Below are positions 10,658 to 25,011 of a stretch of DNA of 64,000 nucleotides, piece after piece. Below the pieces are notes generated by a model. The model was not told the DNA's origin, did no database searches, and saw only the letters and a list, made by a program, of their open reading frames with translations. The translations under genes and the position numbers were made by a program. Where the stretch lies: positions 10,299,813-10,363,812 of the forward strand of contig NC_058165.1 in assembly GCF_020080835.1 (NCBI RefSeq), in the 5' to 3' direction. Position 1 is the stretch's first letter, and the number at the start of each line of letters is the position of its first letter. This stretch comes from Cotesia glomerata. Taxonomy: Eukaryota > Arthropoda > Insecta > Hymenoptera > Braconidae.

Positions 10658-11148
10658 CACTGAGAAAAAAGTATTTTGATAATCACAATACTTGGTATTT
10701 TGATAATCAATCTACTAAGTATTGTGATTATTAGAATATGTCAGTTCAAGACCTATACTCTGCGCAGTAAACTATAATATATGCGCTGTCACTGCCATCG
10801 ACGTTTTAACACTAACAGTTAGTTTATTTGATTTATGCACTGGTAAAAATAGAATTCAACTAATATTTATCATATTAGCTTGAAAAAAATTTATTATTAC
10901 ACTTTTAATTTTAATTTTAATTTGTTTTCTTAGCTTTATAAGTCAATTGATTTGTGCCAGTAAAGTGAGGTTATAAACATCTAATAGTCTGTTACATTGG
11001 TATACTGATAATCAGTATACCTAGGTATTGTGAAAATCAGTTTACTTATTGTGATAATCAAAATACCACGTATTCTTAGTAGCACAATACCAAGTATTCT
11101 GATTATCAAAAAAAATATCCTTAGTAGCAAAATACTTTTTTCTCAGTG
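10658..11148. mobile_element. MITE with CACTGAG termini and TA duplication
   Basis: Begins CACTGAGAAAAAAGTATTTT and ends AAAATACTTTTTTCTCAGTG, perfect for 20 bp, with TA at 10656-10657 and 11149-11150. The interior repeats the words GATAATCA, AAAATACT and AAGTATTGTG in both orientations. It interrupts family B1 and is noncoding. Confidence 0.9.
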
Positions 11149-11671
11149 TACAGATAAATACCGAAGTCCAGTTCGAAGATGAGCTTAATCGGTCGTCATT
11201 TACTCGAATAACTTTTGAATGGGATAATTTATTGAAACTCTGTAAATTTCATCTGAAAGATCTTTAAATAAGCTTCAATTTGAGTACCATATCATATGTG
11301 TAGTCTCAAAATTATGTTCTATTCCGCTATGCCAATTATGAAATTTGCTATTGCCTTGTTTTTAGTATTTTTCCGTCGATATATATTTTTGTCGATTGCA
11401 TAGAACTTAAAAGTTAAAAGTTTTGTATACAATCCTCGTTATATTTTTTTCTATTCATGATGAAATCTACTTCCATTTCGGCTGCCGAATGGTCTTTTTT
11501 TATATTTATTTTGATTATTAGGTCAATATATAAATAATTTTAGCAATAGATGTCTATTAATTAAGTGACCAAGTTATTGACCACCTGATTGTTGGGTCTT
11601 ATCAAAGGAAATAACTAAATAATTGGCTGCAGTAGAATCCGTCTAAAAACTCAAAAACATTAATAACAACT

Positions 11672-14415
<2,744 letters not shown>

Positions 14416-15547
14416 GCTAAAAATCACCGTAAACTTTTTTTACAAGTACAAATTACGATTTATCAATTCTTCTCAATAAATACTAATATATAAATATTAA
14501 AAAAAAACTTAATTTCAAAGTTTTAATTAGTATACAAAACAAATAAAAATCTAGTTTTTTGCAAAAACTATCCAAATACTGTAAAGTAAATACACCAAAG
14601 TTGATTGACGAAAAATTGAGAGTAAGCCCAGTCAAAGCTTTACGTTTGAACTGCCCAAAATAATTACACGGATGGCATATTGAGTTTTTATGATACAGAT
14701 ATTAGTGGATGAGAAGATAAAAATTGTGTAACTTTAATACGAGTATCTTAAAAGCACGATTGTAATCACCTGGGCAGTCTGGGGCTCAGGTAAACTGTAC
14801 AAGTATTATATTGGAAGAGAAGAGGAGAAGAAGCCAATACTATACGACGGGTAGTATACGTATAGTATATCCTCGAGGTTTTAACCGCACCCTGAGTATA
14901 AAGAAGCCGTTCAGGATCGGGAAAGTCAACTAACCACGTTCCATCCCCTCCCCACATATAATACGACTCCTTGGGAGCCTTACTCTTACTACTCTCATCT
15001 TTGCTCTGATGTGTATGCTTCTACTACATGCCTCAGCTTCAGCCTTTTACATGTAGTATAACTGTATAGGTACAGTGTAGTACTACGAATAACGTATGGT
15101 ATAGTACTTGAAAAGAAAAAAAAAGCGAAACTCACACGCTTTACGTCCCTGGACTAGACCGCTACCACTGTACACAAAATCTCTATACGCGCTTTACTTC
15201 AAAAGCACCGACGTTTGATCAAAGCATGTATACTCTGTATTGTATTGACACAAAAATGATGCAAGCCAAAGGAATTACATTAAATAGAATAGAACTAAGT
15301 TCATGAATAGTAATATATGTAGTATGTAAATATAATATAGATATAATATATGTAGTATGTAGATACCATGGCAATCTCAAGTACGTACTATGTGACTGCC
15401 GAGAATTCAAAAAAATTATAAGGTAGACTTTGGTCCAATAATTTTTAAAATTCTTTATTTCATGGAAATTTAAAAATTTTAGTGCAGAATAATTTTTAGT
15501 TTAATTATTGGGAAAAAATTGAAAAATATAGCATGAAAAAATCAATA
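14416..15547. other. Spacer with a GC-richer middle, nothing assigned
   Basis: The part 14750-15080 is richer in GC than its flanks and has scattered GTAGTATA and GTATAGTA words, but no convincing reading frame, TIR or TSD. The rest is AT-rich and unassigned. Confidence 0.3.
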
Positions 15548-15701
15548 TTTTTAACTTCCCGCTAAGAAAATCGAAGATTTTCGGAAAATCGGGAAGTTAT
15601 TGGTTTTACCCCGTTTAAAAAAATCGAGGCTTCAACAGATCTCGACGTTTTGAAGCCCTAAGAAGCTTCCCTGACTATTTTTACGATGATTTCCGTACGT
15701 C

Positions 15702-15744
<43 letters not shown>

Positions 15745-16761
15745 GTGCGTGCGTGAGTGTGTGTGTGTGTGTGTATGTATGTAAACCTCTTATAACTTCT
15801 GAACGGCTTGACCGATTTGATCGCAGTTGGTGTCATTCGAAAGGTCTTCACTAAACTTAGATTTTCTGTAAGTTGGAACCGATTCGGACCAGTAGATTTC
15901 GAGAAATTGCAAAAAAAGTGAAAAAAAAAGTTTTTTTTTTTTTTCATTTTTTAAAAATATCTCCGAATTGACGGAACCGACCGACCTCAAAAACTAATCA
16001 TCTCTTAATCTTGAAAACCCGCATCGATCGCCACCAAAAATGTCAGAATCGGTTGATGCGTTCGTGAGATATCGTTGTCGAAAAAAGTGTTTTTGTGTAA
16101 TAAGTCGGAAATGTTTCATCAGATCAATTTTTTTGTTCCGAATTATTTATAGAGCTCAACAAACTATACATCGACCGCCGCCAACTGCGTGAAAATCGGT
16201 TGATTCATTTAAAAGTTATAGCAGTTTGAAAATTAAAAAAATCGTGTTTCATCGAACTTTCATAAGATTTTTGAGCTCGAAGAGCTCAAAAGCATAGGAA
16301 AATTATCTCTTTAAGCTCGGAGAGCTCAAGATAACACATAAATTGTTCTTATGAGCTCGAAGAGCTCACAAACGTCATAAGTGAAAGTGACGTCATCCCC
16401 CTTCCACCACATTGAAGGTCCACCCTCTAGTCTCAAGGACCGATAATGAGGGATGAGAGTACAGGCGGGCCTTGTACTTACCCCCACCCTTGGGGTAACT
16501 CTAGGACCCCAGCAACGAGGGCGGATGGTGACACTTCCGAAAGGATCCCCAATTCGTACACTTCGGTTATCGTCATTCTATTGTCCCGTATATTATTGTA
16601 ACCCTTGAGTCATAGTCATCTGTATAATCTCATAATTGTTAATAAACGTCTCTTAACCGAATAACGCGTTCCTTACATAAGTGCAATTTTAAGCGCCTAG
16701 ATATGAAATTAGCGGGAAGTTGCAGGGATGACCTTCAGGGTCAACTGTTTACTTAATTTTT
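15548..16761 (+). repeat. Family A repeat, copy A3, carrying a solo LTR
   Basis: Complete plus-orientation copy: TTTTTAACTTCCCGCTAAG at the start, imperfect (TG)n at about 15703-15779, three GAGCTC..AGAGCTC palindromes at 16270-16370, TTAGCGGGAAGTTGCAGGG and an ACTTAATTTTT end. It is interrupted by a solo LTR at 16382-16677. Confidence 0.85.
16382..16677 (+). mobile_element. Solo LTR, 296 bp, 4-bp TSD
   Basis: The segment runs from TGAAAGTGACGTC to TTCCTTACA, so it has TG...CA ends, and is flanked by TAAG at 16378-16381 and 16678-16681. Other family A copies show the uninterrupted GTCAT...TGCAA...AAGCGCC. It is more GC-rich than its host and contains TAATAAACG, a possible polyadenylation signal, near the end. 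A 4-bp duplication fits a Ty3/gypsy-type integrase, by inference. No internal retroviral-like region remains. Confidence 0.7.
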
Positions 16762-17643
16762 TTTTATAAAAAATCAATTAGTTTAAATAAATTAAATAAA
16801 AAAATAAAAAATTGTTGATTGAAAAATAATTATACTTTATTCAATTTTTTAAAACTTTTGAATCAAAATGTTTAGTATCAAGAAAATAATTTAATTTAAT
16901 CAAGATATTGGCTGTTTTCCGGAAAAAATGTTCGAGAGTTAAGAATATTTGTCTTCTGTGTGTAGAATCGATTTTGTTCGAATTTCTAAGTTCTATAATT
17001 GAGTGAAACTTTTTCAAATATCACAAGTTTGATCATAATTTGTTCTGGTTTGATGATACTTTATTTTTAAGAATTAGATTGAATTTTTCTGTCCATTTTC
17101 GTGCTCGAATTTTCTAATATCTCCATATTATGAAATTTGATCTGTCCTAAAATGCTCATGTATGGGTTATATGAGGCCATATTAGAACATATCTGGCTTG
17201 ATACTCTCTGATATGAATTGATATGCCAATATCAGGTCTGAAATTATACCCGAGTCGAAATTTGAGTTCTGTTTTGACGGCACTTTTTTCCAACTTAACT
17301 TTCAGATAATTTTACCATCAAACCAGACGTTACATCATTAAGTGCTTTATGAGCGTACGTCTGGTTTAACGGTAATTTGTGGAGTTTTTTCCCATTCTGA
17401 CGTGTTTACCATTAAACCAGACGTTAAATAATTATAATGCTGACCATAATAATAATGGTAATATTTAAAAATGGCTAGCGATTTGGGATCGAATCCCACT
17501 CGGATCCCTTTTTTTTTTTATTTTTAATGAAATAATAATAATACTTGATATTTTCTATAAATAAATAAATAAATAATTAAACGAATAGAGAACCTGAACA
17601 TTATTATTAAGATAATTATAATTATTATTAAATTATTAATATA

Positions 17644-17809
17644 CAGTCAACGCTCTCTGTATTTGACTCGCCCGTACAGGACCATTCTCTGTATTTGACT
17701 CGTCCTTGTCCATAAGAGCTGTGTAAAATCGTCAAATACAGAGGAAGAATGTGGTCAAATACAGAGAGCGGTCAAATACAGAGAGGTCCAATACAGAGAG
17801 CGTTGACTG
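17644..17809. mobile_element. 166-bp pogo-like MITE
   Basis: Ends CAGTCAACGCTCTCTGTATT and, inverted, AATACAGAGAGCGTTGACTG, with TA at 17642-17643 and 17810-17811. CAGT...ACTG ends with TA duplication fit pogo/Tigger-type Tc1/mariner elements. The word TCAAATACAGAG recurs inside. It is noncoding; a reading frame across it is chance. Confidence 0.85.
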
Positions 17810-17988
17810 TAAGGCGACGATTAAATGTGACTCCAATACAAAAATTGTACTGACGTGGAGCTTTTTTTTTTGTTATGTTGTTGTGAGTCATGAAGGCAGC
17901 ATTCGTGATAGTTATTGTAAGTACTCGTCGACCATATCTTAATTAACTAACTTAAGAATCCCTTAGATATAAATAATAATCGAAAAAC

Positions 17989-18060
17989 CGCAACGCCTGG
18001 GTTATGAACCTAGTCCTAACGCTCGCCAGTCTTATACACTATCCGCAATACTACGCAACC
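17989..18060 (-). repeat. tRNA-like segment
   Basis: Minus-strand sequence beginning GGTTGCGTAGTATTGCGG with a B-box-like AGGTTCATAACCC and an A-box-like region around GTGTATAAGACTGG. It resembles the segment at 9786-9857. A separate B-box-like arm, GGGATCGAATCCC, lies at 17488-17500 followed by a T run. These are most likely SINE or tRNA pseudogene remnants rather than working tRNAs. Confidence 0.35.
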
Positions 18061-19978
18061 GACTTCCATCCAAAGACTTGAGTGAGTTCATATAAACTAT
18101 ACAGTCTAGTCGAGAAGTGAGTTTTCTACGAAAAATCGTTACAATGGTCTTAAAAATATGGCGATTGGTGCGTTGGATTCAGAATTTAATTCTGAGAAAG
18201 TGGTATTTTTTAATTTATCCGCCATTAAAAATTTTATTTGTTATAAACAAAAAACGAAGAGAAAAAAAGGGAGTCTTTGTTTTGTAGCTATTACTTTAAA
18301 AATATTGAAGTTATCTGAAATTTGAAAAAAGATCCTAAAAGAGTAGAAAATTTTAGTAAAATAAGTCTCAACTCCCGGAGTTGTAGCTCCATTATTTATA
18401 ATTTTAATTTAACGTTGAAATTTGGGCTTCGCGCGGCCGTTTCAGGGCCTTAGGCGTCGCCACCAAGCAAAGTATGCAACACAAAATAATTTTTTCATAA
18501 CATTCAATATTAATTTAAAAATCTGATTAAATTATAGTGTCATCTAGACACTTGAAGGAATATAGCCCCGCAAAAAAAAATTTTTAGCTTGATTTTTGTT
18601 TAAGTTATTTAATTGTTATTTAACAAATTTTTCATAGACTTGAGTTTTCACAAAATCTCTCATAAAAATTAAAAAAATGTGTCTATAACTCTTTTTTTTT
18701 TTTTTAGGAGTTCTTGTTATATAAATAATGAACAAGATTCCGTTGTAAAAGCTTATAAAAGTTTTGTCATTTGTTTATAATGATTTTTTAAAGTTATCAA
18801 AAATTGAAATATCCGGCTAATGTTATCAAAAAAAATTTTTTTCCGAAATCTTTAATTCCGGTTGTTTTTGTATTAACATATTGCATTTAGTAGCTTGGCT
18901 AATGAATTTTTAATATTAATTGTTTAAAAATTTGTTATAAACAAATAGAAAAGTTGAATATTTTTGAAAATTTTTTTTTTCGTCATTTCATTGTCTTAGT
19001 AGAATAATGATTAAAAAAAAAAAATTTCTTAAAAAAATTTTATAATTGTTTTTTTCATTTATCAACCATTTAAATTATTTATTAAGAAATCATTTTTTTT
19101 TAAATCATCAATTACGATTCTAAAAATAATTATGAAAGAATTTTGTTTTTACTTGAATTTTTTATTGTTTATTTTATAAACAATTTCTTATAAACAAATT
19201 TCTATTTTCATTTTATTTTTTTCCGTAGCTTTAAAAAATTACAAGTTCAGCCATGTGCATCAGAGTTAAAAAAAAAATGTTTCTTTATTTTTTACTGAAA
19301 TTTAAAATACTTTACACCATCAAAGTTGAAGCGATCAACTATTTCATTAACTTATGTATTGTTATAACTTCTAAGCTATTGATGATACGGTCCTTGACAT
19401 TCAAGACGATCTTTTAAACAATTTATTAATTTATATTATAAATTTTTTATATGCTCGATATCTATTATGGTTCAATTTTTATACATATTTGTTTATAAAA
19501 AAATGCATTACTTGAATCATTAAATGATTATATCTTTTAAACTATAGAAATTACGACTTTTATGGTTCACGACAATTTTATAGCGTAATTATCGGACTAC
19601 TCAAAAATAATTTTTTTATATTTTTAATTTGATTTGTTTATCAGTTTATTTTATTTATTTAAATTACTACACGGTCAATGATACATTTTCTTATAAACAA
19701 ATGTTTATAAAATAAAAATGAAAATAAAATTAAAAAAAAATAAATAATAATAATAATAATAATAGTTCTTCGGATATTTTTTACGGTCAAAACAGAACCA
19801 AGTACGTCTGTTTTAGCGGTATTTTTCACCTGCACCGTCTTCTACCATCAAAACAGACGCATTCTCAGGCGGCAAATCAGCCTTCAAAGGGCTTGGACAC
19901 TTCTACCGATAAAACAGAACTCGAATTTCGACTCGGGACACTTTTACCGCTAAAACAGAACTAGAATTTCGACTCGGG

Positions 19979-21280
19979 CATATAAATAAAATAAGATCTG
20001 AAATAGTTGAATCAAAGCGAGGAATTATAAAATAACTACATTTAAATAAAAAAAAATTTTTTTTACCCTTCTTAGGGGCTTATTTAATTTTAGTTTTCAG
20101 CTTCATTAACTACTTAAATAATTTTTGTTTAATACTACATATTAACTGACGTACAGTTTTTTATACTCATATATATTGTCTGAAATGTCATACCTGACGA
20201 TATTTGACCATTTTATAATACGATCATTAGAATTTTTTTTCACAGATTGTGCTATTATTTTGCATGATATTCTAGTTAACGTTGGTGTCTTAGAAGTTTA
20301 AATTTCACTTATTGAAATGAAAACCTACGCTCTTTTCTCACTAAAAAATCGAAAAACATATTGATCACTATTAATGATCATTCGATAGTCTATTTTGGTA
20401 AATGATAAAAATAACCCAAAAAATCACACTATTGCTACGGTTATTTTCTAGAGACATTCAAAGCTAATGAAAAAAATGCAGCTCAATTCATTACGTCTTT
20501 CGGGCGTTATTGTGTTTGTTTACATCCATATTAAACAGGCGAGTTGACGTGACATCCATGAAAATTTTTTCTATCAACTACAAGATTGCATTTTAAAGTA
20601 TGTAATTCTATTTTATCCAAGATAATAGTCATTTAATCGTTCGTGCAAATAATAATGCACAGTTTTATCTATGGATGATTTTATTTATTATTTTTGCTCA
20701 TTTGAATTATAAAAGTCAAGTGTGCTCTACATAATACTCGTTGAAACGTTTTGAAAAATTCACTTACAGTGAATAATCTCAACAGCTTATAGCTTACAGC
20801 GTCGATGTGATATAATAGGTAAAAGTATATGTTGATATAAATATAAGTAGAGCGATGTAATAAACAAGTTTGACCTAATTTTTAATTGTTCAAGTAGTCT
20901 TTTAACTTTAATAGAAAAAGAATAATTATCTCACTGTGCTGCTGTATACGATGAAGATTTTTTTTTGCTCAAATTGAAAATAGTTCTTTCACAGCAATGA
21001 AATATTATTAATTCAATACTACAATTTGTTTTTTAGAATTTTGTTTTTATAAATTTTATTGAATTCATAATTATTGTTCAATATTGACTCATTAGTCAAA
21101 AATTGATAAATTTACTCAAAAATATTTGACAATAAATTTTTTTGAAATTTCATGCTATTATAATATTTAATGTAGTTGAAAGAAACTTCAAACCAGAAAT
21201 AGATTTTCTTCTGAATTGATTTCATCCATAAATTCAATAATTATGTTTTTGCGATTTATGAAATTTTGTAAATTTTCTAG
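19979..21280. other. AT-rich noncoding DNA, possible intron
   Basis: No transposon termini or sustained reading frame recognised. If the exon at 21281 is real this stretch is intronic. A donor-like ATAATAG/GTAAAAG lies near 20818, but no coding exon could be tied to it. Confidence 0.3.
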
Positions 21281-21381
21281 CATATGAAACAGTAATTCGC
21301 GAACATTCTCAAGAGGGTTCTCAAGGTGAACCTGTACGTTGCGATCCAGTCAACCGTCAAACTATCTTTTACACTCTTTAA
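21281..21381 (+). CDS. Candidate terminal coding exon of an unrecognised host gene
   Basis: A splice-acceptor-like TTTTCTAG ends at 21280. After two bases that complete a codon, the frame reads YETVIREHSQEG, then GEPVRCDPVNRQ and IFYTL, and stops at TAA (21379-21381). The segment is much richer in GC than the AT-rich DNA around it, and its residue mix looks like a soluble, charged protein tail. Upstream in the same frame a stop lies at 21259, just before the acceptor. I do not recognise the family and could not identify the preceding exon, which should end with one base of the shared codon. It may instead be a chance frame or a piece of an old gene. Confidence 0.45.
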
Positions 21382-23475
21382 TTAAAGAAATTTTGAAAAA
21401 AATCAAACTGTATTATTTATAGTTTTTAAATTCTCGACAAGGATTTGATTGAATATTAACTTATGAAGGGATTCATAAGAAATTTCATGCATGGAAAAAC
21501 AACAATGATAATCTATGAATATATCAAAATGTATAAAGCAGAAAGGGATTTATGCTTTAACGCAAAAATGAATAAAAATACGAATAATGTGTTATTTTTC
21601 AATAGTGTATGAATTGAATTATAAACTATCTATTGTGCTCACAAATTTGGTAAAATATTTATATAAAAATTATTTTACTATGTTTTTTTTAATAATAATA
21701 AAACTATCGCGAGTAATTCATATACGGTCGTTGTTAATTATTCGTCCGAATTATTCATGGTTAAAACCAGTATTATATTTCATGAGTTGACACATTATTT
21801 AATATTTCAAAAATGCAGTTGGTTCATTAAAAGTTTTTAAAATATCGTAATTCATAATATAATATCCAAAATTATAAGCGAATGTTGAAGTTTAAAACTT
21901 TGTTCTCTCAATTAAATATATATAATTTGAGTATTATATACTCGATTGTGATAAAAAGCATATTGAAACATATTAAGCGGATAATTTATCAACGGTTATT
22001 TTCACTTGAAGGATGGTTAATTTAAATAATTTGTGCTATCAATTGACTCGTCATAAAAAAATTTTTGGATAAAGTGTGCATGTCTTATTTGAAAACAATA
22101 AAGTGTTTTATTGAATTCGTAAAATTTTTGAACGGAAATATTTATGATTATAATTCAATGAACAAATCTGAGTATCTCGAAAGAAAAGAAATTTTAAAAA
22201 TAATAGTTTTCTTGATTTAAGTAATTTTTTTTTTTCAGTATGGTAAACGCACAAAGTTTAAATTAATACAGTCAGCGAAAACTTGCGCTGTTACATTGCT
22301 CCAATGATAACATGCATTAATTTTCCAAGTTTCTATTCATCAGACAAAAATGTGTATATTAAGACAACAAACTACTTGATTCATGAAAAATATTTTCTTC
22401 GAAACTTCACTCTTGATTCGAGCTATTCAGTTCGAATTAATTCAAGAAATTCACTCGCGAATGAAGAAAATAAAACTCTTGGATAAAAAGGGAAAATGTT
22501 TTTCATCTAAGAATATTACAAATTCAACGAAACACTTGGTATTTTCAAACAAGATTTAACTTTTATTTTTATAGGTGTTTTTGATGAAGAAACTTTGTCT
22601 TGAATTAAGATTACAACATTCTTAAACGAAAACGAAATTATTATTGTTGAATAAAGGATTTGATTGTATCGATCGATAATACTCTTGATCGAAGATGTGG
22701 AATTTCTCAAGCTAAGAAAACGAGTCAAGACAAGAAATTTTTTAATCATGACAACCCGTTAACAAATTTTCTAATATGGCCATATCAAGTTATATATGAG
22801 AAGAGAAGATGATCTATATAATTAATAGAATAAGAACAATTCTTTAACTGCAGTTTTACCTTTGTTTTGTATTTTACCTTTATTAGTTATGTGAGTTTAC
22901 TTGTTTCTGTTAACCTGTATCATGAAACATAGTTATTATAAAAAACATTGTAAGTCAATTAAAATTTGTGTGTGTCAATGTATAAATAATTTTAAATATA
23001 CATTGTAAAGTGAATGCAGTTAAAAACAATTGATGCAATAAACGATCTGCGACTATGGACAATAATAACAATTACTGCAAATTTTAAGTTGTTATTAATT
23101 TATTTTTAGTATCTGTCTATACAGATTAATATTTATTTATTTATTTATTGATTCTTTATCAATCGCTGATTTACGTTAGATTTAATTGTTAATTTTTGTA
23201 CACAAATCTTTTCATTTTTCTAATCGACTAAGAATCTTGATAATCTTAAAACTTTTAATTCAAAACTAACAATTTTTTCTAAGCCGCTATGTTTTATTGA
23301 ATTTCTATTCAAACTGGACAGTTACTTAATAAAAACTCGATATTATACTGGCCAGTTTCTGGTATGTCTAGTTAAACTGGCCAAAAACTCGATTTCAATT
23401 CTTCTAGGGTAGTAAATCTTTATCTTACAATAGGTTCGAACAGTGAAATTTGGGACAATCAAATAGATCGAAATC
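21382..23475. other. AT-rich DNA, no gene identified
   Basis: Possibly 3-prime UTR and intergenic DNA after the candidate exon. Frames of up to 77 residues exist but have the low-complexity composition expected from AT-rich noncoding sequence. No mobile element ends recognised. Confidence 0.3.
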
Positions 23476-23610
23476 TTTTTTAACTTCCCGCTAAGAAAAT
23501 TGAAAATTTTAAAAAATTGGGAAGTTATTGGTTTTACCCCATTTTTCGAAAATCGAGTTTTCATCATTGAGGTCCTAAGAAGCTTCCCTGACTATTCCCG
23601 CGAGGGTGTC

Positions 23611-23713
<103 letters not shown>

Positions 23714-24275
23714 GTATGTAAACCTCTTATAACTTTTGAACGGTTGAACCGATTTCATCGCGGTTGGTGCCATTCGAAAGGGCTTCGCCAAACTTAGATT
23801 TCATGATAATTTGAACTGATTCGGACCGATAGATTTTGAGAAATTTGGAGAAATCTAAAAAAAAATAGGAAAAAAATTTTTTTCAGAAGTGGTTTTTTTG
23901 GAATAACTTTTAAACGGCTTTACCGATCGATTCCAGAAACTAATCAGCTCTTAACCATGAAAAACCACGTCAATCGCCGTCAATCCGGTCAAAATCGGTT
24001 GATTCGTTCGAGAGATATCGTGAACGAAAGAAAACCGAAAAAAGTTTTTTTTCGGAGTTACTCCGAAATTTCTAGTTTGACCAATTAAAACTTCTAGAAA
24101 TTCTTTATGAGGCTTAGAAACTGCGTAAAATGCCACCAACTGCGTAAAAATCGGTTCATTCATTAAAAAATTATTGTGGTTTGAAAATTAAAAAAATAGT
24201 GTTCTATGAAACTTCTATCAGACTTTTGAGCTCAAAGAGCTCAAAAGCATAGAAAAGATATTTTATTGTTACGAG

Positions 24276-24480
24276 TGGAAACTTTGGTCAATTTAATGAG
24301 TAATACAAAATATTCCTACTGCAAGACAATTAAGATAGAAGGATCAGGATTTAAGAAAGTAAAAGAAGAACAGGTGCTACAATGGAAACTTTGGTCAATT
24401 TAATGAGTAATACAAAATATTCCTACTGCAAGACAATTAAAATAGAAGGATCAGGATTTAAGAAAATAAAAGAAGAAGAG
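24276..24480 (+). repeat. 107-bp tandem duplication inside the LTR
   Basis: TGGAAACTTTGGTCAATTTA begins at 24276 and again at 24383. The two units share most of their length and differ at a few bases. They lie in the U3-like part. Confidence 0.85.
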
Positions 24481-24853
24481 GGGTTGAAATCGATTAAAAG
24501 GAGCGCCGGAAAATAAATAAACACAGGTCGAAACAACGTTTGCGCGACTGACGAGAACAGCATGACAGAAAACAAAGTAGGGAGCTTCACGCTAAAGTTA
24601 AGGGTGCCACATATCACCCCGTATTCGTACGCGTGGAATCAGGACTCCAGGAAAAAGAAGAATAAAGACTTTAACTATGCGAATGTGGACGGTAGTATTC
24701 CGTTTAAGGTCTCCCACGAACAAGACGAACACAATTACAGAATTCACAGGAGTGGTACCCCACACCATTCTAAAGTGTGTCACCTGAGGAATATTCCAGA
24801 ACAAAATCCATCCCTTAGCAGTATTATAAAAAGCAAGCATCGGACTGCCAGTG

Positions 24854-25011
24854 CCAGTGCGTCAGGAGCTTTTAAACTACGAGGAGGCCCTCAACAAAGA
24901 GTAGTCCAGTGCGTCAGGAGCTTTTAAACTACGAGGAGGCCCTCAATAAAGAGTAGTGCCAGTGCGTCAGGAGCTTTTAAACTACGAGGAAGCTCTCAAC
25001 AAAGTGTAGTA
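24854..25011 (+). repeat. Three tandem units of 52-53 bp inside the LTR
   Basis: CCAGTGCGTCAGGAGC begins at 24854, 24906 and 24959, followed by TTTTAAACTACGAGGA and CTCAACAAAGAGTAGT with small changes. The array lies just after the TATA-like motif, so it may repeat the start-site region. Confidence 0.85.

Larger units (their letters stand above)
4829..11500 (+). repeat. Family B repeat, copy B1, inflated by nested insertions
   Basis: Pieces of this copy align in order with the compact copy at 62818-63397. The left piece (4829-4998) has TAGATTGCATAGAAATCTC, GCATTGGTCCTCATGACGG and TTCAAAAGTTTATATATG, followed by (TA)n. The next piece (9261-9300) is GGATATAACGCGGCTTGTC. Further pieces are 10615-10657 (AATTTACAACGGATCTCAAC) and 11149-11500 (GTTCGAAGATGAGCTTAATC to CCGAATGGTCTTTTTTT). 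The gaps are filled by separate elements with TA duplications (5001-6618, 6682-8186, 8263-8614, 8712-9152, 9301-10614, 10658-11148). The part 6621-6679 is not assigned. No protein is encoded by the repeat itself. Confidence 0.75.
17249..19978. mobile_element. TIR element with repeated subterminal 18-bp motif
   Basis: Left end CCCGAGTCGAAATTTGAG, right end the complement, CTAGAATTTCGACTCGGG. The motif TACCNNTAAAACAGAACT, with variants ending CAGACG, occurs about nine times near the ends in both orientations: about 17267, 17312, 17356 and 17407 on the left; 19780, 19803, 19839, 19902 and 19944 on the right. The last about 40 bp is duplicated in tandem. The inside is AT-rich with a nested MITE and a tRNA-like segment and no transposase. 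Repeated subterminal motifs are often transposase-binding sites (known for several superfamilies; inferred here). No TSD is certain. Confidence 0.6.

Noticed and set aside
17751..17942. 63-residue frame starting in TCAAATACAGAG repeats
   Set aside because: Its first half is the pogo-like MITE; composition is repeat-derived.
24562..24927. 121-residue plus-strand frame as a gene
   Set aside because: It lies wholly inside an LTR-like insert, has no domain, and its end translates the 52-bp tandem repeat.
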